Below are positions 41,993-50,692 of a stretch of 64,000 nucleotides of DNA, piece after piece. The position numbers were made by a program, and so were the translations under genes. Source of the stretch: Lachnospiraceae bacterium (lineage in GTDB: Bacteria > Bacillota > Clostridia > Lachnospirales > Lachnospiraceae); contig JAGAMF010000005.1 in the NCBI GenBank assembly GCA_017624855.1, positions 62,001-126,000 on the forward strand, written 5' to 3'. The notes under the pieces are model-generated. The model was not told where the DNA came from. It did not search any database and saw only the letters and a program-made list of their open reading frames with translations. How positions within the stretch are numbered: the first letter of the stretch is position 1; each line of letters begins with the position of its first letter.

Positions 41993-43396
41993 TTGAAAGA
42001 GCAAAAAATAAAAAGTGTAAGACCATTTGGATTAAGGGATAAAATTGGGTATATGTTTGGTGATTTCGGTAATGATTTCACCTTTATTTTATCATCCAGT
42101 TTTCTTTTGAAATTTTATACGGATGTAATGGGGGTAGAGGCTGCCGTTGTAGGTGTGGTAATGATGATTGCCCGATTAGTGGATGCTTTTACGGATGTTA
42201 CCATGGGGCGCATTTGTGATAGGAGCAGGGTGACGAGTGCCGGAAAATTTCGCCCGTGGATTCTTAGAATGTGTGGACCGGTAGCCATTGCATCTTTTCT
42301 GATTTATCAAAGCGGTTTGGCGGATATGCCTATGGTATTTAAGATAGCATATCTGTTTGTCACATATATTCTGTGGGGTTCCGTTTTTTATACTGCAATA
42401 AATATTCCATACGGTTCCATGGCATCTGCTGTTTCATCGGAACCGGGAGACCGCCAATCCTTATCTACCTTCCGGTCTATGGGAGCTACTCTTGCGGGGT
42501 TATTTATCGGAGCCGGAGTGCCTATGATTGCTTACGATAAAATTGATGGCAACACCGTATTAAACGGTGGACGATTTACTGTGATTGCAGGAGTGTTTTC
42601 GGTGCTTGCGGTAATATGTTATTTATTGTGCTATATAATGACAACGGAACGGGTAAAAATTGCGGTGACGGACGAACAGAAGAAAAACAACAGTTTGTGG
42701 ACAATGTTTCGGAATGCATTTACCAATCGCGCGTTAATATCCATTATCGCGGCATCGGTAGTGATGCTAATGGCACAGCTTACCATGCAGTCTATGGCGA
42801 ATTATATATTTCCTAATTTTTACGGAAGCCCCGAAGCACAGACAATATCCAGTTTTATGATGGTGGGAGGTATGTTCATTGCCGCAGCCATAGCCAAACC
42901 TGTTTCGGCAAAATTCGGTAAGGCAGAGGTAAGCGTGGTATCTAATCTTCTTGCGGCGGCTACCTGTATTTTACTATTCATATTGAGGCCTGAAAATGTG
43001 TGGGTGTATGTGGCACTTCAATTTCTGTGTTGGCTTGGTTTAGGGGTTTTTACCATGGTATCTTGGGCGTTGATTACCGATGTGATTGATTATTCGGAAA
43101 TAAAAAACGGAATCCGCGAAGACGGTTCGGTATATGCCTTGTATTCGTTTGCAAGAAAGCTTGGTCAGGCGGCTTCTTCCGGTCTTTCGGGCTGGTTGTT
43201 AACATTGATTGGATACTCCGCCACAACAGCTTTTGATGAAGAGGTTGTAACGGGAATCTACAATATTTCCGCATTGGTTCCGGCAGTCGGTTTCCTATTG
43301 CTGGCGCTGATTCTATGGTTCTGGTATCCGCTTCATAAGAAGCAGGTAAATGCCAATGTTGCCATTTTAAAAGAAAAGCATGAAAAAGGAGAATAA
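41993..43396 (+). CDS. GPH-family glycoside:cation symporter
   Basis: The 467-residue transporter has about twelve membrane segments and the opening FGLRDKIGYMFGDFGNDFTF typical of the glycoside-pentoside-hexuronide family (MelB, UidB, XynB types). GRICDRSRVTSAGKFRPWI is the family's cytoplasmic loop. The start is TTG 41993 with AGAAAGGGG upstream. It is first in an operon with a GH2 enzyme, uxuA and uxuB, which points to glucuronide import in symport with Na+ or H+. The next gene starts 3 bases after its stop. Confidence 0.9.
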   Translation: MKEQKIKSVRPFGLRDKIGYMFGDFGNDFTFILSSSFLLKFYTDVMGVEAAVVGVVMMIARLVDAFTDVTMGRICDRSRVTSAGKFRPWILRMCGPVAIASFLIYQSGLADMPMVFKIAYLFVTYILWGSVFYTAINIPYGSMASAVSSEPGDRQSLSTFRSMGATLAGLFIGAGVPMIAYDKIDGNTVLNGGRFTVIAGVFSVLAVICYLLCYIMTTERVKIAVTDEQKKNNSLWTMFRNAFTNRALISIIAASVVMLMAQLTMQSMANYIFPNFYGSPEAQTISSFMMVGGMFIAAAIAKPVSAKFGKAEVSVVSNLLAAATCILLFILRPENVWVYVALQFLCWLGLGVFTMVSWALITDVIDYSEIKNGIREDGSVYALYSFARKLGQAASSGLSGWLLTLIGYSATTAFDEEVVTGIYNISALVPAVGFLLLALILWFWYPLHKKQVNANVAILKEKHEKGE

Positions 43397-43399
43397 ATA

Positions 43400-45631
43400 G
43401 TGAGAGAGATTATAAATTTTAATGTAAAATGGGCGTTTACCAAGAATGCAACAGAAGTACCGGCAACCATGCCGGAAAAGTGGGACTGGGTTACCCTCCC
43501 TCACAGCTGGAATGCCATTGACGGACAGGACGGCGAGAACGACTATTACCGTGGAACCGGTTACTATGCTAAGCAGTTAAAGAAATTTGATTTGCCGGAA
43601 GCGGACAGATATTATATGGAATTCCGCGGTGCAAACTCTTCCGCAGATTTATACATTAACGGAAAGAAACTTGCAAGTCATGACGGCGGATACTCTACAT
43701 GGAGAGTGGATATTACAGATGCTTTGGAAATGGATAATCTTGTTGTGGTTGCAGTTGACAATGCAGCAAATGAGAGAGTATATCCTCAGATGGCAGACTT
43801 TACTTTCTACGGCGGACTTTACCGTGACGTAAATATCATTGCAGTGAATAATTCACACTTTGACCTTGATTACTACGGTGGCCCCGGCCTTATGGTTACT
43901 CCTGAAATTAAGGGTGAAGATGCTGATATTGCAATTGAAGTATTCGTCACCAATCCTTCGGATGGTCAGGAACTTGTTTATAAAATCTATGACTATGAAG
44001 AGAATGTGATTGCAGAAGTGAAGCAGGCAATTACCGATACCAAGGCAGTGATCAATCTTCCCAAGGTTCATTTATGGCATGGCCGTAAGGACCCTTACCT
44101 TTACAGAGCGGAAGTTGACCTTGTAAAAGACGATGATGTAGTTGACAGCGTATCTGCACCTTTTGGTTGCCGTACTTTTGAAATCGATCCGGAAAGAGGC
44201 TTTATTTTAAACGGAGAGGAATATCCTTTAAGAGGTGTATCCCGTCATCAGGACAGATGGGGATTGGGTAATGCATTGTTACCGGAACACCACAGAGAAG
44301 ACATGGATTTAATCTGCGAAATGGGAGCTACAACCATCCGCTTGGCACACTATCAGCATGATCAGTTTTTCTATGATTTATGTGATGAAGCAGGTATGGT
44401 AATCTGGGCAGAAATTCCTTATATTTCTAAGCACATGCCTACCGGTAGAGAAAATACAATCTCTCAGATGAAGGAACTTGTGGTTCAGAATTATAACCAT
44501 CCTTCCATTGTTGTTTGGGGTCTCTCAAACGAAATCAGTATGGCAGGCTCTGATGAAGATTTGCTTGATAATCACAAAGTATTGAATGATATGGTTCATG
44601 AAATGGACCCCACAAGATTAACAACAATCGCTTGTGTATCTATGTGTGATATTCATGATCCTTATGTACAGATTCCCGATGTGGTATCTTATAACCACTA
44701 CTTCGGATGGTACGGCGGAGATGCATCCATGAACGGACCTTGGTTTGATAACTTCCATAAGACATTCCCCAACATTCCCATCGGTGTGAGTGAGTACGGA
44801 TGTGAAGCGCTGAACTGGCATACTTCAAAGCCGACACAGGGTGATTATACGGAAGAATATCAGGCATATTACCACGAAGAACTTATTAAGCAGTTATTCA
44901 CCAGAAAGTATCTCTGGGCGACACATGTATGGAATATGTTTGACTTCGGTGCCGATGCAAGAAACGAAGGCGGTGAGAACGGACAGAACCACAAGGGTCT
45001 TGTGACTTTTGATCGTAAGTATAAGAAGGACTCCTTCTATGCATACAAGGCATGGTTATCCGACGATCCTTTCGTACACATCTGCGGTAAGAGATATGTG
45101 GACAGAGTAGAGGATGTTACCAAGGTAACCGTATACTCCAACTTACCTGAGGTTGAATTGTTCGTAAACGGCAAGAGCCTTGGCAAGCAGGCAAGTGCAG
45201 AGCACTTCTTCTACTTCGATGTTCCCAACGAGGGCGTATCCGAATTGGAAGCGGTTGCAGGCGATTGCAAAGATTTCAGCACAATTTGCAAGGTTGAGAA
45301 GTTCAATGAAGCATATAAGTTAAGAGAAAAAGGTGCAATTCTTAACTGGTTTGATATCACCGAACCTGAAGGATATTTCTCATTAAATGACACCATGGGT
45401 GACATTATGGCAAATCCTCAGGGTGCGATGTTAATCGGCGGCTTGATGCAGCAGATGAAGAAGAATGCAGGTGGTATGGCAGCAGGCTTTGAAGTAAACG
45501 AAGGCATGATGCAGATGATGAACGGATTTACCGTTATCCGTCTTGCAAATCTTATGGGAACAGCCGGCATTACCTTCACCAAGGAGCAGCTTCTCGGCTT
45601 GAATGCACAGCTTAACCAGATTAAAAAATGA
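43400..45631 (+). CDS. GH2 glycosidase, probably beta-glucuronidase, with Met-rich tail
   Basis: The 743-residue enzyme has the GH2 order: sugar-binding domain (YYRGTGYYAK, FRGANSSADLYINGK), immunoglobulin-like domain, and TIM barrel with acid/base Glu in GLSNEIS and nucleophile Glu in GVSEYGCEA. NHKGLVTFDRKYKKDSF is shared with GH2 galactosidases, so sequence alone does not fix the substrate. Operon partners uxuA and uxuB make glucuronides most likely. The last ~100 residues are odd: a Met/Gly-rich region (LIGGLMQQMKKNAGGM, EGMMQMMNG) ending in FTKEQLLGLNAQLNQIKK. The start is GTG 43400 with AAAGGAG upstream. No signal peptide, so it is cytoplasmic. Confidence 0.9.
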   Translation: MREIINFNVKWAFTKNATEVPATMPEKWDWVTLPHSWNAIDGQDGENDYYRGTGYYAKQLKKFDLPEADRYYMEFRGANSSADLYINGKKLASHDGGYSTWRVDITDALEMDNLVVVAVDNAANERVYPQMADFTFYGGLYRDVNIIAVNNSHFDLDYYGGPGLMVTPEIKGEDADIAIEVFVTNPSDGQELVYKIYDYEENVIAEVKQAITDTKAVINLPKVHLWHGRKDPYLYRAEVDLVKDDDVVDSVSAPFGCRTFEIDPERGFILNGEEYPLRGVSRHQDRWGLGNALLPEHHREDMDLICEMGATTIRLAHYQHDQFFYDLCDEAGMVIWAEIPYISKHMPTGRENTISQMKELVVQNYNHPSIVVWGLSNEISMAGSDEDLLDNHKVLNDMVHEMDPTRLTTIACVSMCDIHDPYVQIPDVVSYNHYFGWYGGDASMNGPWFDNFHKTFPNIPIGVSEYGCEALNWHTSKPTQGDYTEEYQAYYHEELIKQLFTRKYLWATHVWNMFDFGADARNEGGENGQNHKGLVTFDRKYKKDSFYAYKAWLSDDPFVHICGKRYVDRVEDVTKVTVYSNLPEVELFVNGKSLGKQASAEHFFYFDVPNEGVSELEAVAGDCKDFSTICKVEKFNEAYKLREKGAILNWFDITEPEGYFSLNDTMGDIMANPQGAMLIGGLMQQMKKNAGGMAAGFEVNEGMMQMMNGFTVIRLANLMGTAGITFTKEQLLGLNAQLNQIKK

Positions 45632-45705
45632 AAGTGACCTTTTATGCAGAAATGCGTAATGAAGCTTATGAAAATCGTAATAAAAAGGAAAGGTAGAATC
45701 AAAAA

Positions 45706-46773
45706 ATGGAAATGACACTCAGATGGTACGGTTCCAAGTTTGATACCGTAACCTTAAAACAGATCAGACAGATTCCCGGTGTAACCGGAGTTATTACCAC
45801 ACTTTACGATACTGAGCCCGGCGAAGTATGGAGCAGAGAACGCATCCGTGCCATAAAGGATGAAGTAGAGGCGGCAGGCTTACACATTGCAGGTATCGAA
45901 AGTGTTAATATTCACGATGCGATTAAAACCGGTGCGCCCGAGAGAGATCAATACATTGCAAATTATATTGAGACTTTGGAAAACCTGGGACAGGAAGACA
46001 TCCATTTGGTATGTTATAACTTCATGCCTGTATTTGACTGGACAAGAACCGAGCTTGCAAGAATGCGTCCCGACGGTTCCACTGTACTTGCATATACACA
46101 GGAAGCAGTGGATGCTCTCGATCCTGAGAAGATGTTTGAATCGATCGCAGGGGATATGAACGGCACAATTATGCCCGGCTGGGAACCTGAGCGTATGGCC
46201 CGCGTAAAAGAGTTGTTTGAGACATACAAGGATGTGGATGATGAAAAGCTTTTTGCCAACTTAAAATACTTCCTGGAGAAGATTATGCCCGTGTGCGATA
46301 AGTACGATATCAACATGGCAATTCATCCTGATGACCCCGCATGGAGTGTATTCGGACTTCCCAGAATCATCATCAACAAGAAAAATATTTTAAGAATGAT
46401 GGAGATGGTGGACAACCCTCACAACGGTGTTACCTTCTGCTCCGGTTCTTACGGAACCAACCTTGAGAACGATCTTCCCGATATGATTCGTTCTTTAAAA
46501 GGCAGAATTCACTTTGCCCATGTGCGTAACTTAAAGTTTATCACACCCACAAACTTTGAAGAGGCAGCTCATCTTTCATCAGACGGTACTTTTGATATGT
46601 ACGAAATTATGAAGGCGCTCTACGATATCGGCTTTACCGGCCCTATCCGTCCCGATCATGGTCGTATGATTTGGGATGAAGTGGCAATGCCAGGTTACGG
46701 TTTGTATGACAGAGCTTTGGGCGCAACTTATTTGAACGGTTTATGGGAAGCAATTGAGAAAGGAGCCAAATAA
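45706..46773 (+). CDS. uxuA: Mannonate dehydratase
   Basis: UxuA converts D-mannonate to 2-keto-3-deoxygluconate in hexuronate breakdown. The 355 residues match the family, with LRWYGSKFDTVTL at the start, YNFMPVFDWTRTEL, NMAIHPDDPAW, CSGSYGTN and RPDHGRMIWDE, the last two giving metal and catalytic residues. A ribosome binding site AGGAAAGG lies about 11 bases upstream. It starts 74 bases after the GH2 gene with no terminator between, and 1 base before uxuB. Confidence 0.96.
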   Translation: MEMTLRWYGSKFDTVTLKQIRQIPGVTGVITTLYDTEPGEVWSRERIRAIKDEVEAAGLHIAGIESVNIHDAIKTGAPERDQYIANYIETLENLGQEDIHLVCYNFMPVFDWTRTELARMRPDGSTVLAYTQEAVDALDPEKMFESIAGDMNGTIMPGWEPERMARVKELFETYKDVDDEKLFANLKYFLEKIMPVCDKYDINMAIHPDDPAWSVFGLPRIIINKKNILRMMEMVDNPHNGVTFCSGSYGTNLENDLPDMIRSLKGRIHFAHVRNLKFITPTNFEEAAHLSSDGTFDMYEIMKALYDIGFTGPIRPDHGRMIWDEVAMPGYGLYDRALGATYLNGLWEAIEKGAK

Positions 46774-46774
46774 A

Positions 46775-48409
46775 ATGGAATTAAGTAAAAAAGGTTTGGC
46801 TGACAAGGCCGCTTGGGAACAGGTCGGCTATTCTCTCCCTAAATTCGACAGAGACATAATCGAAAAAAACACCAAAGAAAATCCGATCTGGATTCATTTT
46901 GGTGCAGGTAATATTTTCCGTGCATTCCAGTGCAATGTAGTACAGAATCTTTTAAACGAAGGTGTGCTGGATAAGGGCTTAATCGTAGCAGAGGGTTATG
47001 ACTATGAAATTATCGAGAAGATGAACCGCCCTCATGACGAGAATACGATGCTTGTTACCTTAAAAGCAGACGGAAGCATTGAAAAGACTGTGGTAAGCAG
47101 TGTTATGGAATCCTGTATTTTGGATTCCGAAAATGACAAGGAATACGGCCGTTTAAAAGAAATATTTGCCAAAGACTCGCTGCAGATGGCTTCTTTTACC
47201 ATTACGGAAAAAGGCTATAGCCTGGTAGACGGTAAGGGACAGATTCTCGGTGCGGTGGAAGCGGATTTTACGGCAGGTCCCGTAAAGCCTGCAAGCTACA
47301 TCGGTAAAGTGGCATCCCTTTTATATCATCGTTTTGTAAGCGGCGAGAAGCCCATTGCCATGGTAAGTATGGATAACTGTTCTCACAACGGTGACAAGTT
47401 ATATGCGGCTATGGATGCTTTTGCCAAGAAGTGGGCAGAGAACGGTCTTGCAGACAAGGCGTTTGTTGATTATGTGAATGATAAAAACAAGGTTTCTTTC
47501 CCCTGGTCCATGATTGATAAAATCACCCCTAGACCGGATGCATCGGTGGAAGCCATTCTTAACAAAGACGGCATTGACGGTTTAGAGCCTGTCATTACAA
47601 GTAAAAACACATATGTGGCACCTTTTGTGAATGCGGAAGAATGTGAATATCTTGTAATCGAAGATGCATTCCCCAACGGTCGTCCCGCGCTTGAAAAAGG
47701 AGGGTTGATGTTTACTGACAGAGAGACCGTTGACAAGGTGGAGAAGATGAAGGTTTGTACCTGTTTGAATCCTCTTCATACTACTTTGGCTGTGTTCGGA
47801 TGTCTTTTGGGATATACTAAGATTTCCGAAGAAATGAAGGATGCAGAGCTGAAGAAACTGGTTGAGATTATCGGTTATACAGAGGGACTTCCCGTTGTGG
47901 TAAATCCCGGTGTGCTTGACCCGAAACAGTTCATCGATACCGTTTTAAATGTAAGAATTCCTAATCCTTTTATGCCGGATACACCTCAGAGAATTGCAAC
48001 GGATACTTCACAGAAGCTTGCAATCCGTTTCGGTGAAACAATTAAGGCTTATGCGGCAGCAGATGATAAAGATGTAGCAGATTTAAAATTCATTCCTATG
48101 GTATTTGCAGGATGGCTTCGCTATCTCATGGCAGTGGATGATGAAGGTAATGCATTTGAGTTAAGTCCCGATCCTTTATTGGATACGGTTTGTCCTTATG
48201 TGGAAGGCTTTAAGGCCGGTTTGGTAGCAGGAAAAGCGGTGGATGTTGCAGAAATTAAGACAGTATTACAGCCTGTACTTACTAATGAGATAATCTTCGG
48301 TGTTAACCTTGAAACTGTGGGTATGGCAGATACGGTTTGCACATATTTCGGTGAAATGCTCGCCGGTAAGGGCGCGGTAAGAGCAACTTTGAAGAAATAC
48401 CTTGCATAG
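46775..48409 (+). CDS. uxuB: Fructuronate reductase / mannitol dehydrogenase family
   Basis: The 544-residue product is a long-chain mannitol dehydrogenase-family protein with IHFGAGNIFRAF (nucleotide binding) and a C-terminal catalytic domain with CLNPLHTTLA and KLAIRFGETIKAY. Next to uxuA it should reduce D-fructuronate to D-mannonate with NADH. Start ATG 46775 follows the uxuA stop directly, with AAAGGAG upstream; the longer frame from 46754 lies inside uxuA. The isomerase UxaC for glucuronate-to-fructuronate is not in the window. Confidence 0.93.
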   Translation: MELSKKGLADKAAWEQVGYSLPKFDRDIIEKNTKENPIWIHFGAGNIFRAFQCNVVQNLLNEGVLDKGLIVAEGYDYEIIEKMNRPHDENTMLVTLKADGSIEKTVVSSVMESCILDSENDKEYGRLKEIFAKDSLQMASFTITEKGYSLVDGKGQILGAVEADFTAGPVKPASYIGKVASLLYHRFVSGEKPIAMVSMDNCSHNGDKLYAAMDAFAKKWAENGLADKAFVDYVNDKNKVSFPWSMIDKITPRPDASVEAILNKDGIDGLEPVITSKNTYVAPFVNAEECEYLVIEDAFPNGRPALEKGGLMFTDRETVDKVEKMKVCTCLNPLHTTLAVFGCLLGYTKISEEMKDAELKKLVEIIGYTEGLPVVVNPGVLDPKQFIDTVLNVRIPNPFMPDTPQRIATDTSQKLAIRFGETIKAYAAADDKDVADLKFIPMVFAGWLRYLMAVDDEGNAFELSPDPLLDTVCPYVEGFKAGLVAGKAVDVAEIKTVLQPVLTNEIIFGVNLETVGMADTVCTYFGEMLAGKGAVRATLKKYLA

Positions 48410-48431
48410 AATGACAGAATATGAAAAACAG

Positions 48432-48460
48432 TTGACAAAAATTCTCCCTTCTGTCATAAT
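48432..48460 (+). promoter_or_regulatory. Promoter of the TM2 gene
   Basis: TTGACA at 48432-48437 and CATAAT at 48455-48460 are 17 bases apart, giving a leader of about 70 bases. Confidence 0.6.
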
Positions 48461-48536
48461 CAAGCCATAAAATGACAAGGCATAGTATTATACTATTAGC
48501 CAAAACAAATGAAAAGTAGAAGGGAGACTTTAAATT

Positions 48537-48737
48537 ATGAGTAAAGTTGCAGCAATTCTTATCACATTTTTCCTTGGTGGACTTGGTGTTCACAGATTTA
48601 TGACAGGTAAAATTGGTACAGGTATCCTTTGGTTATGTACAGGTGGTTGCTTCGGTATTGGTTGGCTCATCGACCTTATCATGGTAATCACAGGTAAGTT
48701 TACTACAAAAGACGGCTCATCATGGGTTATCGACTAA
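48537..48737 (+). CDS. TM2-domain small membrane protein
   Basis: The 66-residue protein is a single TM2 domain: two membrane helices joined by a turn, with the family pattern [14 protein letters not shown] and [12 protein letters not shown]. Function of bacterial TM2 proteins is not established. AAGGGAG precedes the start. It has its own promoter and terminator and uses a strongly biased codon set, so it is probably well expressed. Confidence 0.88.
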   Translation: MSKVAAILITFFLGGLGVHRFMTGKIGTGILWLCTGGCFGIGWLIDLIMVITGKFTTKDGSSWVID

Positions 48738-48784
48738 TAATGTAGTGAATAATAAAAGAAGCATATTATTGTGTGAGAAGTAAG

Positions 48785-48814
48785 AAGCTCACGGTGTCAT
48801 GCCGTGAGCTTTTT
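48785..48814 (+). terminator. Terminator of the TM2 gene
   Basis: AGCTCACGG at 48786-48794 pairs exactly with CCGTGAGCT at 48802-48810, then five T bases. Confidence 0.9.
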
Positions 48815-48860
48815 GATTATTTTTATTATGAAAACGTAATTGGACAGATGAGAGGTTATT

Positions 48861-49481
48861 ATGGCAGTATTGGCGTTACTTATCAGTAGAATAACGGAAT
48901 TTATATGTACAGCGGTTAGCTTTGTTATTTTTCAATTTATTACAGCCTTGCCTTATTTTTACATTGCAAGAAATGCCGGTAAAAGAAGTCCGGGCTTGGT
49001 TTTTCTTCCCTTTGTAAAAGAATATGTGGCATTTACCATTCCTACCGAAAAATATAATATCGGTATTATCAGGCTTACCAACCGTAAAGTGGCTTTCTGG
49101 ATCTATTTGATTCCGGAAATTATATATTTGCTGTTGGCTCGTTTGGTGATATCAAGAAGCTTTTATGTTTTATCGGGAACCATTGATTTGGCCAACTTGG
49201 AAGATTTGCCTTATGTTCCGCAATATATTTTTGAATTGCTGTTTAGTGAACCGATTTGGGGCATCATTGCAATATTCTTTTTAGCAATGTTGTTTATTTT
49301 ATGGGTAATCAGAAGTGTTTTTGTATGGCGTAAAAATTATGACCTGATCAGATGCTATGATGTGGAGAAACATGCGATGTGGGTATCCATTGCCAACATA
49401 TTCTGCCCCTTGGTAATGTTTGTATTTTCTTATGTGCTTATGAATCGAATTCCCTGTGGTGCTGGGGAGGATGATGAATAA
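48861..49481 (+). CDS. Multi-pass membrane protein of unknown function
   Basis: The 206-residue product has about five hydrophobic segments (roughly 5-35, 70-90, 128-150 and 170-192) and short basic loops (ARNAGKRSPG, VWRKNYDL). GAGAGG precedes ATG 48861. I recognise no family. It sits between the TM2 gene and the desulfoferrodoxin gene, each with its own signals, so context gives no function. Confidence 0.65.
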   Translation: MAVLALLISRITEFICTAVSFVIFQFITALPYFYIARNAGKRSPGLVFLPFVKEYVAFTIPTEKYNIGIIRLTNRKVAFWIYLIPEIIYLLLARLVISRSFYVLSGTIDLANLEDLPYVPQYIFELLFSEPIWGIIAIFFLAMLFILWVIRSVFVWRKNYDLIRCYDVEKHAMWVSIANIFCPLVMFVFSYVLMNRIPCGAGEDDE

Positions 49482-49614
49482 GTAACGGGATTAAAATTAA
49501 AAATCGCGTTTTTTTAGCCGAAAGAGGTTTTCATGTAAAAATATCATTTTATTGGTTTTCAATTATTATAAAAAGTGCTAAAATAAAACAAAAATCTCAG
49601 GGAGGGTTATTTTT

Positions 49615-50229
49615 ATGAAAATTTATAAATGCAGTCATTGCGGTAATGTAATTACCAAGATTACAGATTCGGGAGTTCCGGTAATGTGTTGTGGTAAGCC
49701 TATGGATGAATTGGCAGCAAATACCGTAGATGCAAGTCTTGAAAAACATGTGCCTGTTGTTGAAGCCGAAGGTAATAAGGTTAAGGTAAAAGTAGGCGCA
49801 GTTGAACATCCCATGGCGGCAGAACATTTCATCGAGTGGATTTATTTGGAGACCGCAAAGGGCGGACAGCTTAAGAAGTTGTTCCCCGGAGAAACACCGG
49901 AAGTTGTATTCGCGTTGGAAGACGACAGAGCTTTGGCAGTGTATGCATACTGCAATCTTCATGGTTTGTGGAAGGCAGAAGTGGTTGAAAAGGTTGCTTG
50001 CGAAACCGGTGCTGCATCTACAGGTTCCAAGGAAAATTACAAGGTATGTAATTGTAACAATGTAAGCTACTTTGATATCTTGGATGAAGTTGAGAAGCAC
50101 GGTGATTTAAACGAACTTTTGGATGTGTTTGAAGAAGTTAAGAATACCACACATTGTTCAACCGGTTGTGGCGGATGTTATGATAAGGTAATCGGCATAA
50201 TCTCTGATGCTATGGCAGGAATCAAATAA
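49615..50229 (+). CDS. Desulfoferrodoxin (superoxide reductase) fused to a BFD-like [2Fe-2S] domain
   Basis: The enzyme reduces superoxide to peroxide without making oxygen, a defence of anaerobes. Centre I cysteines are Cys6, Cys9, Cys25 and Cys26; the catalytic iron ligands are His45, His65, His71, Cys113 and His116 (EKHVP, EHPMAAEHF, YCNLHGLWK). After a linker, residues about 143-200 form a BFD-like domain with CNC at 145-147 and CSTGCGGC at 181-188 that should bind a [2Fe-2S] cluster, perhaps to deliver electrons. AGGGAGG precedes the start. The convergent neighbour is grcA. Confidence 0.93.
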   Translation: MKIYKCSHCGNVITKITDSGVPVMCCGKPMDELAANTVDASLEKHVPVVEAEGNKVKVKVGAVEHPMAAEHFIEWIYLETAKGGQLKKLFPGETPEVVFALEDDRALAVYAYCNLHGLWKAEVVEKVACETGAASTGSKENYKVCNCNNVSYFDILDEVEKHGDLNELLDVFEEVKNTTHCSTGCGGCYDKVIGIISDAMAGIK

Positions 50230-50247
50230 TTGAAATGAGGACATATG

Positions 50248-50283
50248 AAAACCCCTTGCGAAATAATTCGTAAGGGGTTTTGT
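50248..50283. terminator. Terminator between convergent desulfoferrodoxin and grcA genes
   Basis: AAACCCCTTgCGAA pairs with TTCGtAAGGGGTTT; T bases follow on the plus strand, and the A run on the other side lets it work for grcA. Confidence 0.85.
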
Positions 50284-50287
50284 TTGT

Positions 50288-50530
50288 CTAAATTGCATCG
50301 TGAAATGTTCTGTTGATTACATCTTCCTGCTGCTCCGGAGTCAACTTCACGAAGTTAACCGCGTATCCGGATACTCTTATTGTAAGCTGGGGATATTTCT
50401 CAGGATGTGCTTGTGCATCTCTCAGTGTTTCTTTGTCTAAGACATTTACATTGAGGTGGTGTCCGCCTTTTTTAAAATATCCGTCCAATAATGTGACAAG
50501 ATTATCAACTTGATTGTTTCCGGGTTCCAT
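50288..50530 (-). CDS. grcA: Autonomous glycyl radical protein (GrcA-like)
   Basis: The 80-residue protein equals the C-terminal piece of pyruvate formate-lyase, with the radical loop [10 protein letters not shown] (Gly55) and [15 protein letters not shown]. In Escherichia coli the equivalent protein replaces the damaged C-terminus of oxygen-cleaved pyruvate formate-lyase and restores activity. AAAGGAGG lies 9 bases upstream of ATG 50530. It has its own promoter and a 7-1-7-like palindrome between promoter and gene. Placement beside superoxide reductase fits an oxygen-damage role. The radical must be installed by a PFL-activating enzyme encoded elsewhere. Confidence 0.92.
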   Translation of the reverse strand: MEPGNNQVDNLVTLLDGYFKKGGHHLNVNVLDKETLRDAQAHPEKYPQLTIRVSGYAVNFVKLTPEQQEDVINRTFHDAI

Positions 50531-50558
50531 AGACTTATACCTCCTTTAAACTAATAAT

Positions 50559-50571
50559 AGTAATCATTACT
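50559..50571. promoter_or_regulatory. Palindrome downstream of the grcA promoter (Fur/PerR-like)
   Basis: AGTAAT-C-ATTACT is perfect over 13 bases and its 7-1-7 layout partly matches the PerR/Fur consensus (TTATAATnATTATAA). It lies about 14 bases after the -10 box, where a bound repressor would block transcription. Confidence 0.45.
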
Positions 50572-50584
50572 GTTATTTGTCTTT

Positions 50585-50613
50585 ATTATAGTAACTATGG
50601 GAAAATTTTGCAA
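50585..50613 (-). promoter_or_regulatory. grcA promoter
   Basis: On the minus strand TTGCAA (50613-50608) and TATAAT (50590-50585) are 17 bases apart. Confidence 0.8.
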
Positions 50614-50634
50614 TACTTTTTTAAAAATTTTTTT

Positions 50635-50677
50635 AAAAATAAAATACCGCTCAAATCTTTGCGACCGGAGCGGTATT
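50635..50677 (-). terminator. Terminator of the cytoplasmic GH5 gene
   Basis: ATACCGCTC at 50644-50652 pairs exactly with GAGCGGTAT at 50668-50676; T-rich sequence follows on the minus strand. Confidence 0.85.
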
Positions 50678-50692
50678 TTATAGATATATTTT

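Noticed and set aside
43400-45631. Firm beta-glucuronidase call from the N-x-K motif
   Set aside because: NHK is present, but the surrounding GLVTFDRK...KKDSF is also typical of GH2 galactosidases, so only the operon supports glucuronide.
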